Shown here one piece after another: positions 1 through 6,696 of a DNA stretch of 9,047 nt. A model generated the notes under the pieces. The model had not been told where the DNA came from, did not search any database, and saw only the letters and a program-made list of their open reading frames with translations. Positions within the stretch are counted from its first letter, which is position 1, and each line of letters starts with the position of its first letter. Both the position numbers and the translations under genes were made by a program. The stretch comes from Dehalococcoidia bacterium (GTDB lineage Bacteria; Chloroflexota; Dehalococcoidia; Tepidiformales; Tepidiformaceae), in assembly GCA_007126855.1 (NCBI GenBank), contig SLAK01000145.1, positions 1-9,047 of the forward strand, given 5' to 3'.

Positions 1-87
1 GACCCCACTGAACACGGTGTCCGGTAAGGCCGATGCTCCTGTAGGATGGAGCGTTACGTAGAGAAGAACACATGACCGGGGGCACTA

Positions 88-1779
88 ATGGACATCAACC
101 GCATCATCCGCGTGGATATGTCCACGGGCAGCGTGAGCGAAGAAGAGGCGCCGGAGCGTTACCGGCTGCTGGGCGGACGGGCGCTCACGGCGCAGATGCT
201 GCTGGACGAAACAGATGCGCGGGTCCACCCGCTGGCGCCGGACGCGCGCCTGTTCATCGCCCCCGGGCTGCTGGGCGGGACCTCGGTGACGACGAGCGGG
301 CGGACAAGCTTCGGCTTCAAGAGCCCGCTGACCGGCGGGACAAAGGAAGCCAACGTCGGCGGGCAGCTTGGCCACCGGCTGGCGCGGCTGGGCGTGAAGG
401 CGATCGTCGTCTCGGGCGCCTCGCAGGACGGATGGCAACGGCTCGATATCGACAAAGATGGCGCCCGGCTGTCGAGCGCGGATGACCTGGGAGGCAAGTC
501 GAACTATGAGCTGCATCGCGAGCTCGTCGGCGAAGCGGTGAATTCGCGCGCGGCGGCGACCATCGGCCCGGCCGGGGAGCACCGGATGGCGTCGGCGAGC
601 GTAGCGGTGACCGACCCGGAGGGGCGGCCGACGCGGCACGCGGCGCGCGGTGGCCCGGGCGCCGTGATGGGCGCCAAGGGGCTGAAAGCGATCGTGGTGA
701 GCGATGAAGGGGCGCCGCGGGTGGTGCCGGGAGAGCGGAAGGACGCCTTCAGGCAGGAAGGGGTGAAGTTCAGCAAAGTGGTGCTGGACGACCCGCGCAC
801 GCACAACCTGAGCAAGACCGGCACGGCCGGTGTGGTGAAATTCGTAAACCGCGAGAACGTGCAGTCGATGCCGACGCGGAACCATCGCAAGGGTTCGTGG
901 GAGCTCGCGGACGGGATCAGTGGGCAGGAGATCGACCGGCTGGGCCAGGAGCGCGGCGGGAAGATGCTGCCGTGCATGGCGGGCTGCATCATCAAGTGCG
1001 CCATCCTCTACAATGACGCGGCCGGGCAGCATGTGACTACGGCGCTGGAATTCGAAACCATCGCGCTGCTCGGTTCGAACTGCGAGATTGGCCCGGCCGA
1101 CGCGGTAGCAGAGCTGGACCGCATGTGCGACGACATCGGGCTCGACACCATCGAGGTAGGCAACGCCATCGGTGTCGCGATGGAGGCCGGTGTCCTGTCC
1201 TGGGGCGATTTCGAAGGCGCGAAGGGGCTGCTGGAGGAAATCCGCGAGGGTACGCCGCTGGGGCGCATCGTCGGGAACGGCACGGCGCACGTGGCGAAGA
1301 CCTACGGCATCGATCGCGTCCCGGTGGTGAAGGGGCAGGGGCTGCCCGCATGGGAGCCACGCACGCTGAAGGGCATGGGTATTACCTACAGCACGAGCCC
1401 GCAGGGCGCGGACCATACAGCCGGCATGGTGACGGCGCGCGGCGCCACGCCGGAGACCTTGATGAAGCAGAGCCGGCACGAGCAGCTCGTGATGATGGCC
1501 ATCGACTCGGTGGGCGTCTGCCAGTTTTCGAACGCGCTTCCCGGGGACATGGCGACCTTCATTAGCAACCGATTCGACCTGGACTATGAAGACGAGCAGG
1601 TGCTGAAGATGGCGCGGGCTGGAATCGAGGCGGAGCGCGAGTTCAACCGGCGGGCGGGTTTCGACAGCAGCGATGATCGCCTGCCTGGGTGGCTGCATGA
1701 AGAAGCGCTGGAGCTGCCGGACGGTCCGAGCATCTTTGATATCGACTACGAGCTGGTGGACAAAGTCTGGGCCGAGTGA
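88..1779 (+). CDS. Aldehyde ferredoxin oxidoreductase (AOR) family, tungsten/molybdopterin enzyme
   Basis: Seen: 563 residues, with the AOR N-terminal signatures in order: the opening INRIIRVDMSTG, then LGGRALTAQ near residue 28, TSGRTSFGFKSPLTGGTKE near 70-88, and GAVMGAKGLKAIVV at about 191-204. C296, C300 and C304 form a Cys cluster, and a distant C478 lies in DSVGVCQF. Known: members hold a tungsto- or molybdo-bispterin plus one [4Fe-4S] cluster bound by three clustered Cys and one distal Cys, and typically oxidise aldehydes to carboxylates with ferredoxin in the cytoplasm; some subfamilies have other substrates. The length is slightly below the roughly 600 residues of archaeal AOR, with no sign of truncation. 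The ATG at 88 gives the family-typical N-terminus; a run of five G at 78-82 is a weak ribosome-binding candidate. The ATG at 72 is out of frame. No ferredoxin, tungstate transporter or pterin-synthesis gene is visible, so substrate and electron partner are unknown. The family call is firm. Confidence 0.93.
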   Translation: MDINRIIRVDMSTGSVSEEEAPERYRLLGGRALTAQMLLDETDARVHPLAPDARLFIAPGLLGGTSVTTSGRTSFGFKSPLTGGTKEANVGGQLGHRLARLGVKAIVVSGASQDGWQRLDIDKDGARLSSADDLGGKSNYELHRELVGEAVNSRAAATIGPAGEHRMASASVAVTDPEGRPTRHAARGGPGAVMGAKGLKAIVVSDEGAPRVVPGERKDAFRQEGVKFSKVVLDDPRTHNLSKTGTAGVVKFVNRENVQSMPTRNHRKGSWELADGISGQEIDRLGQERGGKMLPCMAGCIIKCAILYNDAAGQHVTTALEFETIALLGSNCEIGPADAVAELDRMCDDIGLDTIEVGNAIGVAMEAGVLSWGDFEGAKGLLEEIREGTPLGRIVGNGTAHVAKTYGIDRVPVVKGQGLPAWEPRTLKGMGITYSTSPQGADHTAGMVTARGATPETLMKQSRHEQLVMMAIDSVGVCQFSNALPGDMATFISNRFDLDYEDEQVLKMARAGIEAEREFNRRAGFDSSDDRLPGWLHEEALELPDGPSIFDIDYELVDKVWAE

Positions 1780-1793
1780 GGCGGCTCGAGACG

Positions 1794-3128
1794 CTACTCG
1801 CCGCCGCCGGCGATGGGGACGGCCTCGGACGCGGGCGCGCGGGCGGCCTCGGGCACGGGTCTGGCGAATACCACGACCAGGGCCGCGGCATAGGTCATGA
1901 CCGCGGTGATGGTGAAGGGGATCGTGTAGCCGCCGGTCTGGTCTTCGAGGAAGCCGACAAAGAAGGGCCCGCCGCCGCTGCCAATCTGCCCCGCAAGGCT
2001 GATCAGCCCGAAAACCGTGCCGAAGGATACGAGGCCAAAGATCTCGCCCACGAGCAGCGACTGCATCATGTACACGTTGCCGATGGTGAAGCCGAAGATG
2101 AGCGTCAGCACCCAGGTGGCCGCGATGTTCTCGATATGCAGCACAAGCAAGACTGCGGTGCCCTGCATGATGAAGAGGATGAAGGTGAGTAGGCGCTTGT
2201 CGACGGCGTCGGCGAAGAAGCCAACCACGAGGCGGGCAACGATGCTGCCGAAGGCGGTGCAGCTCAAGGCGAAGGCCGCCTCGCTGCGGGAGCCCATGCG
2301 CTCTTCGAGGAACGAGATCTGATGGATCACGAATCCGGTCTGGGCCATGAGCACAGTTAGGAAGGCGATGAGGATGGCCCAGAAGGAAAAGGTCTTAAGC
2401 ACCTCTGAGCGCTTCCACTGGCGGAGCTGGACTTCGTCTGAAAGCTGGCCGGCCGTCGCAGAGGGGGCGGGTGGCGGCACGTTGCCATCGGGCGGGAGGC
2501 CCATCTGGCGCGGGTCCCAGACCAGGACGAGCAGGATGGTGGGCACAGCGACAGCGACGACAAGCACGCCCATGAGCGGCGCAGCGAGCTCCGTGCCGCC
2601 GACGTCGACCAGCCGCGCGATGAGCGGCGAGAGGATGACACCGCCCGCGGATACCCCCGTGGCGGAGATGCTCATGGCGCGGGCGCGGCGGCGGACGTAC
2701 CAGCGGGTCATGATGGCATTTACGGCGACGGCGGCTGACATGCCAAAGGCGACGGCCAGCACGCTATAGACCAGGTAGAGCTGCCAGAGGTTATCGATGA
2801 GGCCGATCGACGCCGCGGACACGCCTTTGATCAGCACGCCGATGAGCATGATCTTGATCGGCCCGGAGCGGTCGATGTAGGGGCCGATGAGGGCGCCGAC
2901 GATACCGGCGATGCTGAAGTAGAGGCCGGTGGCGCCGCTTACCGCGGTGTTGGAGAAACCGTGTTCTTCCTGCAGCGGGCTGAGCAGGACAGCAAGCCCG
3001 TAGTAGCCAACGCCGACGCCGACGAACATGAGGACGGCGCAGGCCACGGTGACATACCAGCCGTAATAGACCGACTTCGGAAGGAAGTGGTAGGCGGGCG
3101 GGTATCGAGTCTCGCCTGGCAGCGTCAT
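1794..3128 (-). CDS. MFS transporter, OxlT/monocarboxylate-carrier-like
   Basis: Seen: 444 residues with about twelve hydrophobic segments in two halves separated by a polar, proline-rich loop (about 205-245). The YYGWYV opening of helix 1 (residues 21-26), the loop 2-3 motif GPYIDRSGPIKIM (82-94), RWYVRRRARAMSISATG after helix 4 (142-158) and GPFFVGFLEDQTGGY (387-401) resemble the oxalate:formate antiporter and monocarboxylate branch of the major facilitator superfamily. Known: these inner-membrane carriers move small organic anions by symport or exchange. The substrate here cannot be read from the sequence. The gene converges on the AOR gene with 14 nt between stops and lies 78 nt downstream of the crotonase on the same strand, beyond a hairpin. 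The ATG at 3128 has no Shine-Dalgarno sequence; a TAGACT box ends 7 nt before it, suggesting its own promoter and a leaderless mRNA. Confidence 0.9.
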   Translation of the reverse strand: MTLPGETRYPPAYHFLPKSVYYGWYVTVACAVLMFVGVGVGYYGLAVLLSPLQEEHGFSNTAVSGATGLYFSIAGIVGALIGPYIDRSGPIKIMLIGVLIKGVSAASIGLIDNLWQLYLVYSVLAVAFGMSAAVAVNAIMTRWYVRRRARAMSISATGVSAGGVILSPLIARLVDVGGTELAAPLMGVLVVAVAVPTILLVLVWDPRQMGLPPDGNVPPPAPSATAGQLSDEVQLRQWKRSEVLKTFSFWAILIAFLTVLMAQTGFVIHQISFLEERMGSRSEAAFALSCTAFGSIVARLVVGFFADAVDKRLLTFILFIMQGTAVLLVLHIENIAATWVLTLIFGFTIGNVYMMQSLLVGEIFGLVSFGTVFGLISLAGQIGSGGGPFFVGFLEDQTGGYTIPFTITAVMTYAAALVVVFARPVPEAARAPASEAVPIAGGGE

Positions 3129-3135
3129 TCGGGTC

Positions 3136-3141
3136 AGTCTA
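3136..3141 (-). promoter_or_regulatory. Candidate -10 box (TAGACT) of the MFS gene, leaderless spacing
   Basis: On the minus strand TAGACT matches TATAAT at 4 of 6 positions and lies exactly 7 nt before the ATG at 3128. Transcription would then begin at or next to the start codon. No convincing -35 box is found at 16-18 nt. The same hexamer precedes the gene at 7475 at almost the same distance, which is the main reason to take it seriously. Confidence 0.4.
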
Positions 3142-3164
3142 ATCGATCTGGGTCTTGGTGACGC

Positions 3165-3190
3165 GCGAGGCGGCTCGATTGCCGCCTCGC
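3165..3190 (-). terminator. Perfect 10-bp hairpin between crotonase and MFS genes
   Basis: GCGAGGCGGC (3165-3174) and GCCGCCTCGC (3181-3190) are exact reverse complements around a 6-nt loop. The stem begins 16 nt after the crotonase stop codon on the minus strand, where a terminator would be expected. No U-run follows on the minus strand, and only TTTCGT follows on the plus strand, so it is not a canonical intrinsic terminator. It could be a Rho-dependent pause or 3' stabiliser, or an operator, since it lies about 24 nt upstream of the MFS -10 candidate. Confidence 0.45.
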
Positions 3191-3206
3191 TTTCGTGAAC
3201 TTCCGG

Positions 3207-4007
3207 TTAGCGGCCAACGAAGGTGGGTTCGCGCTTCTCGACAAAGGCCGCTGCGGCGTTCTTGTGGTCCTCCGTGGCGCCGCTGGCGACCATGTTCTCG
3301 GCTTCCTTGCCGAGGGACTCGCCGAGCGTGTGGGCGGCGCCGAAGTTGAAGTTCTCTTTCATGCGGCCAAAGGCCAGCGTGGGGCCCGAGGCGAGCTGGC
3401 GTGCCAGGGCCATGGCTTCGTCTATGAAGGATTCGTGCGGGACGACGCGGTTAACGATGCCGAGGTCGAGGGCGTCTTGCGCGCTGAGCATGGGCGAAAG
3501 GAAGTAGAGTTCGCGCGCTTTCGCCGGGCCCACCAGCCGCTGCAGGAACCAAGTGCCGCCGAAGTCGCCACTGAAGCCAACGCGGGCGAAGGCCGTGGTG
3601 AAGCGCGCCTGGTCGCTGGCAATGCGGATATCTGCGGCCAGGGCAACGCTGAGGCCGGCGCCTGCAGCGACGCCATTGACGGCGGCCAGCGTGGGCTTGG
3701 GCATTTCGTGCAGCAGGCGGGAGATCTCCTCCTGCTGGCGGAGGACGTCGACACGGCCCACCAGGTTGCTCTGACGCTCTCCGGACTCGTTGCCAGCGGC
3801 CATGCCCTTCACGTCGCCGCCGGCGCAGAAGGCGCGGCCGTTGCCGGTGATGACGACGCAGCGCACCTCCGGGTCGTTAGCAGCCTCGTGTCCGAGCTCC
3901 GCCACGGCATTGAGAAGGTCGGCGTCCATCGCATTCATGGATTCGGGCCGGTTGAGGGTGATGGTTGCGACTGCTCCGTCGCAGTTGTAGAGCACTTTGT
4001 CGGTCAT
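3207..4007 (-). CDS. Enoyl-CoA hydratase/isomerase (crotonase) family, probably isomerase-type
   Basis: Seen: 266 residues, the normal crotonase length. The first oxyanion-hole segment is AFCAGGDVKGM (59-69) and the second is NGVAAGAGLSVALAADIRIAS (111-131), followed by GFSGDFGGTW (144-153) and FLQRLVGPAKARELYFL. Aligned by eye with rat mitochondrial hydratase, the two catalytic glutamates (E144 and E164) correspond to S120 and F140, so ordinary hydration is unlikely. D148 sits where PaaG-type isomerases have their aspartate in PDSGGTW. The protein probably isomerises or otherwise rearranges an acyl-CoA through a thioester enolate in the cytoplasm; the substrate is unknown. The start ATG at 4007 has a clear GAGG Shine-Dalgarno at 4014-4017, 6 nt upstream, the clearest one in the window. 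It lies 56 nt downstream of the DinB gene and may also be co-transcribed with it. Confidence 0.92.
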   Translation of the reverse strand: MTDKVLYNCDGAVATITLNRPESMNAMDADLLNAVAELGHEAANDPEVRCVVITGNGRAFCAGGDVKGMAAGNESGERQSNLVGRVDVLRQQEEISRLLHEMPKPTLAAVNGVAAGAGLSVALAADIRIASDQARFTTAFARVGFSGDFGGTWFLQRLVGPAKARELYFLSPMLSAQDALDLGIVNRVVPHESFIDEAMALARQLASGPTLAFGRMKENFNFGAAHTLGESLGKEAENMVASGATEDHKNAAAAFVEKREPTFVGR

Positions 4008-4038
4008 GGCGTACCTCGCTTCAAAAACTGGTAGGGAG

Positions 4039-4067
4039 ATTCTAAGCGTTTTGGGGCCAGCGTTCAG
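4039..4067 (-). promoter_or_regulatory. Candidate promoter of the crotonase gene
   Basis: On the minus strand, CTGAAC (4062-4067, 3 of 6 to TTGACA) is followed after exactly 17 nt by TAGAAT (4039-4044, 5 of 6 to TATAAT). Transcription would start about 25 nt before the ATG, leaving room for the GAGG ribosome-binding site. The -35 half is weak and overlaps the last codons of the DinB gene. Confidence 0.35.
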
Positions 4068-4594
4068 GGGCGGGCCGGGTCGCCGACCAGTGCGCGGTAT
4101 TCCAGCACCTGAGCGATGTGCTCCTCGCCGTGGCGGGCGCCGCGGCGGACGAGTTCAGCCAGGGTAATGGAGCCATCCTTTTCATGGATGCCGGCGCGCT
4201 CCCATGTCGCGGCGTCGCACTGTTCGAGCATTTCGGCCAGGGCGAAGCGAAGGTGCTGGAAAAGGGACAGAGCGAGTTCGGGGTCGCGCCAGAGATAGTG
4301 CAGCCGGCGCTTATAGAGGTCCTCGTCAAAGGAGGGGATGGGCGGCTCATCGGTGGCGATGACGGCGAAGATGCGGGTCGCGCGCACGATCTCGGAGTCA
4401 GCCAGGTGGATGACGATGTCGCGGATGGACCAATCAGAGCCCGGAGGGCGGCGGTTCAGGGCGCCAGGATCGAGGTCGGCCATGGCCTCGCGCAGGCGGG
4501 CTGGTGCGGTAACGTAGGAAGCGAAGTCCTCTTGCAGTGCTTCGGGAATGCGGGGCACGAGGACGATTCTACCCCGAGGTGCGATGATGGCCAC
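4064..4594 (-). CDS. DinB-like (DinB/YfiT superfamily) putative metal-dependent protein
   Basis: Seen: up to 176 residues, mostly helical. The pattern fits the DinB four-helix bundle: an N-terminal helix, then DWSIRDIVIHLADSE with H63, and a late ARHGEEHIAQVLEY with H155 and H159. Known: three His from these positions bind a divalent metal in this superfamily, whose members include damage-inducible DinB of Bacillus, YfiT hydrolase and thiol-dependent transferases. Activity cannot be assigned; the loose label DNA-damage-inducible should not be read as function, and this is not DNA polymerase IV. The coordinates give the longest open form, from GTG at 4594, only 7 nt from the CIRCE element. A second GTG at 4558 (start MPRIPEALQEDF) is at least as plausible: it removes 12 residues that look unlike the family, and TAGAAT lies 7 nt before it. 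Neither start has a Shine-Dalgarno sequence. Confidence 0.82.
   Translation of the reverse strand: MAIIAPRGRIVLVPRIPEALQEDFASYVTAPARLREAMADLDPGALNRRPPGSDWSIRDIVIHLADSEIVRATRIFAVIATDEPPIPSFDEDLYKRRLHYLWRDPELALSLFQHLRFALAEMLEQCDAATWERAGIHEKDGSITLAELVRRGARHGEEHIAQVLEYRALVGDPARP
4566..4571 (-). promoter_or_regulatory. Candidate -10 box (TAGAAT) for the shorter DinB-gene start
   Basis: TAGAAT on the minus strand matches TATAAT at 5 of 6 positions and lies 7 nt before the in-frame GTG at 4558. If it is used, the mRNA begins at that GTG and the DinB protein is 164 residues long. No good -35 box is seen at 16-18 nt. Confidence 0.35.
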
Positions 4595-4601
4595 TGAGCA
4601 T

Positions 4602-4628
4602 TTAGCACTCTCTTTGTTACACTGCTAA
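4602..4628. promoter_or_regulatory. CIRCE operator (HrcA binding site) in front of dnaJ
   Basis: TTAGCACTC (4602-4610), a 9-nt spacer and CACTGCTAA (4620-4628) match the CIRCE consensus TTAGCACTC-N9-GAGTGCTAA at 9 of 9 positions in the left arm and 7 of 9 in the right, with the exact spacer length. Known: HrcA binds CIRCE and represses chaperone genes until heat shock. The element ends 4 nt before the dnaJ ATG and covers TACACT (4618-4623), a -10-like hexamer 9 nt before that ATG, so bound HrcA would block RNA polymerase. On the minus strand it is 7 nt from the longest DinB start. hrcA itself is not in the window. Confidence 0.88.
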
Positions 4629-4632
4629 CGGT

Positions 4633-5769
4633 ATGCCAAGCGCACAACGTGACCTGTATGAAGTGCTGGGCGTTCCGCGGGGCGCGAGCGCCGAGGAGAT
4701 CAAGAAGGCCTATCGCCGGAAGGCGATGGAATACCATCCCGACCGCAACCACGCCCCGGACGCCGCCGACCGATTCAAGGAAGTGAACCGCGCCTACGAG
4801 GTGCTATCGGACCCGAACATGCGGGCCCGGTATGACCGCTTCGGCCACGCGGGCGTCGATGAGAACGGCGGCTCGGGACCGCGCGGTTTCGAGGGCTTCG
4901 CGGATTTCGAAGGCTTCGGCGACATCTTCGATGCATTCTTCGGCGGGTCTCGCGGTTCCCGCAGGCGGCGCGGGCCTGTCCGTGGCGGTGACCTCCGCGT
5001 TGCACTGGACCTCAGCTTCGAAGAAGCGGTGTTCGGCTGCGAGAAGGAAGTGACCTACGCGCGGCCGGAGCGCTGCGAGGAATGCAGCGGCAACGGCGCC
5101 ACGCCGGGCACGTCGCCGGACGTCTGCGACACGTGCAACGGCGCCGGGGAAGTCCGCCGTTCGCAGCAGAGCATTTTCGGCCAGTTCGTGAACGTGACGA
5201 GCTGCCCGCGCTGTGACGGCGAAGGGCGCATCATCAAGAACCCGTGCGTGTCGTGCCGCGGCACCGGGCGCACGAAGCAGGAACGCACCATTTCGGTGAA
5301 GGTGCCGGCGGGCGTGGACAACGGCCAGCAGATCCGCCTGAGCGGCGAGGGAGAGGTGGGCCCGCGCGGCGGTGAGCCCGGGAATCTCTACGTGGTGCTC
5401 CGGGTTAAGGACCATCCGGACTTCGAGCGCGTGGATGAGCACATCCTGTATGAGCTGCCGGTGAATATCGCTGCGGCAACGCTCGGGACGCGGGTGAAGG
5501 TACCGACGCTGGACGGCGATTACGACCTCGAGATCCCCGCCGGGACCCAGAGCGGCGAGGACTTCGTGCTGCGCGGCAAGGGGGTTCCGCACCTGCGCGG
5601 CGGCGGCCGCGGAGACATGGTTGTACGGGTAACGGTGGTGACGCCGGAGAGCCTGACGGATGAGCAGCGCGAGCTGATGCAGAAGCTTGCGGAGACCATG
5701 GGCACGCCGCCATTGCCGAAGCGGGGCCGCAGCCTCTTCGAACGGCTGCGGGACGCCGTCGCCGGCTAG
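4633..5769 (+). CDS. dnaJ: Chaperone protein DnaJ (Hsp40), type I
   Basis: Full type I DnaJ of 378 residues, the usual length. The J-domain (about 5-70) carries the essential HPD at 35-37, which stimulates DnaK ATPase. A Gly/Phe-rich stretch follows (about 79-118, with GFEGFADFEGFGDIFDAFFGG). Four zinc-finger repeats CxxCxGxG start at C148, C165, C191 and C205, all cysteines present, and the two C-terminal substrate-binding domains follow (about 215-340). It delivers unfolded clients to DnaK in the cytoplasm. The ATG at 4633 gives the standard N-terminus (RDLYEVLGV) and lies right behind the CIRCE element, so repression by HrcA is expected. There is no Shine-Dalgarno sequence, and a leaderless start from TACACT (4618-4623) is possible. 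prmA begins 10 nt after the stop. dnaK and grpE are not in the window, so the partner genes lie elsewhere. Confidence 0.98.
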   Translation: MPSAQRDLYEVLGVPRGASAEEIKKAYRRKAMEYHPDRNHAPDAADRFKEVNRAYEVLSDPNMRARYDRFGHAGVDENGGSGPRGFEGFADFEGFGDIFDAFFGGSRGSRRRRGPVRGGDLRVALDLSFEEAVFGCEKEVTYARPERCEECSGNGATPGTSPDVCDTCNGAGEVRRSQQSIFGQFVNVTSCPRCDGEGRIIKNPCVSCRGTGRTKQERTISVKVPAGVDNGQQIRLSGEGEVGPRGGEPGNLYVVLRVKDHPDFERVDEHILYELPVNIAAATLGTRVKVPTLDGDYDLEIPAGTQSGEDFVLRGKGVPHLRGGGRGDMVVRVTVVTPESLTDEQRELMQKLAETMGTPPLPKRGRSLFERLRDAVAG

Positions 5770-5779
5770 CGCACACCCG

Positions 5780-6676
5780 ATGACCACGCTCTGGTACGAG
5801 ATCACCGCTACGACGCCGGCTGCCCTGGCGGAAGCGGTGGCTGCGGCGATGCGCGACATCGTGCCGGGTGGGGTGACGGTGGAGGAGCCATACGAAATCC
5901 TGGGCATCGACCAGGGCGTGCGGCTGCGCGAAGGCGAACCCTACCAGATCCGGGCATACTTGCCGGCAAGCGAGCTGGGCGCGGTGTTGACCGACGACCT
6001 TCGCACCTCGCTGCAGGCCTTCGCCGGGGTGGAATTAACCGCCCGGCCGTTCTACGAACAGGACTGGTCGGAGAGCTGGCGCCAGTTCTTCGGCGTGGTC
6101 GAGACAGGCGGGCGGATTGTGGTGGTCCCGTCCTGGGTCGAGCATGAGCCGGGGCCAGACCAGCTTGCCATCCGGCTCGACCCCGGCCAGGCCTTCGGTA
6201 CCGGGCATCACGAGACCACGCGGCTTTGCCTGCGCGCGCTGGAGGATGCCATACGGCCCGGGAGTTCGGTGCTGGACGTGGGGACGGGATCGGGCATCCT
6301 GGCGATCGCCGCGGCGCTGCTCGGCGCGAGCGAGGTGAGCGGCATCGATATTGACCCGGTGGCGGTGGACGTTGCGCGGCAAAACGCAGCGGAGAACGGC
6401 CTGGATGGCCGCTTGCAGCTGCGTGCAGGAACGCTCAAAGCCGATCATGCCGTCGCATACGATGTTGTGGTGGCGAACATCAACCGCGACGCCAATGTCT
6501 CGCTTGCACGGGCATTCGGCGACGTGGTGAACCCGGGTGGGATGCTGATTGTCAGCGGCTTCCTGGCAGAAGACGTGGGTGCGGTAACGGGGGCGATGAA
6601 CGCCGCCGGGCTCCGGTGCGCGGAGACGCGCCACGAGCGCGATTGGTGCGCGATGGGCTTCCGGAGATTTGTATAG
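5780..6676 (+). CDS. prmA: Ribosomal protein L11 methyltransferase PrmA
   Basis: Trimethylates ribosomal protein L11 using S-adenosylmethionine. The 298 residues show an N-terminal substrate-recognition part, the linker motif DWSESWRQFF, then LDPGQAFGTGHHETT (about 133-147), a PrmA hallmark, followed by the SAM-binding loop LDVGTGSG (165-172), the acidic GIDIDP, and VVANIN (230-235) in the place of the usual ANIL motif. The reading frame is open further upstream to 5687, but that would overlap dnaJ by about 80 nt and add 31 arginine- and proline-rich residues; the ATG at 5780 gives the normal start MTTLWYEI, 10 nt after the dnaJ stop. No Shine-Dalgarno sequence is seen, so translation may depend on coupling to dnaJ. 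The order dnaJ-prmA-rsmE matches Bacillus (dnaJ-yqeT-yqeU), supporting one transcript. Confidence 0.96.
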   Translation: MTTLWYEITATTPAALAEAVAAAMRDIVPGGVTVEEPYEILGIDQGVRLREGEPYQIRAYLPASELGAVLTDDLRTSLQAFAGVELTARPFYEQDWSESWRQFFGVVETGGRIVVVPSWVEHEPGPDQLAIRLDPGQAFGTGHHETTRLCLRALEDAIRPGSSVLDVGTGSGILAIAAALLGASEVSGIDIDPVAVDVARQNAAENGLDGRLQLRAGTLKADHAVAYDVVVANINRDANVSLARAFGDVVNPGGMLIVSGFLAEDVGAVTGAMNAAGLRCAETRHERDWCAMGFRRFV

Positions 6677-6677
6677 C

Positions 6678-6696
6678 CCAACGCTAACAGTGTTGG
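6678..6696. repeat. 8-bp stem-loop between prmA and rsmE
   Basis: CCAACGCT (6678-6685) pairs with AGTGTTGG (6689-6696), including one G-T pair, around an AAC loop. It begins 1 nt after the prmA stop and ends exactly where TAACCT (6697-6702), the -10-like box before rsmE, begins. No U-run follows, so a classic terminator is unlikely. It may be an intercistronic processing or pausing hairpin, or a DNA dyad bound by a regulator. Confidence 0.4.

Noticed and set aside
1..27. Possible tail of an upstream gene ending at TAA (25-27)
   Set aside because: Only eight codons are visible and nothing identifies them; any frame could show this by chance.
42..47. TAGGAT as a -10 box for the AOR gene
   Set aside because: It is 40 nt from the start and has no -35 partner at 16-18 nt; too weak to annotate.
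85..1698. Long open frame of 537 codons antisense to the AOR gene
   Set aside because: Its product is rich in Arg, His and Pro with no recognisable motif, and it mirrors the codon structure of the AOR gene, which has clear family signatures over its full length.
1780..1793. Terminator between the convergent AOR and MFS genes
   Set aside because: The gap is only 14 nt and I see no stem with a T-run there or just inside either gene end.
3195..4034. Open frame on the plus strand across the crotonase gene
   Set aside because: It lies opposite a complete crotonase with both oxyanion-hole motifs and a good ribosome-binding site; no motif in the antisense product.
4804..5907. Open frame of 367 codons opposite dnaJ
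   Set aside because: It is a GC-rich antisense shadow; dnaJ on the other strand has every expected domain.
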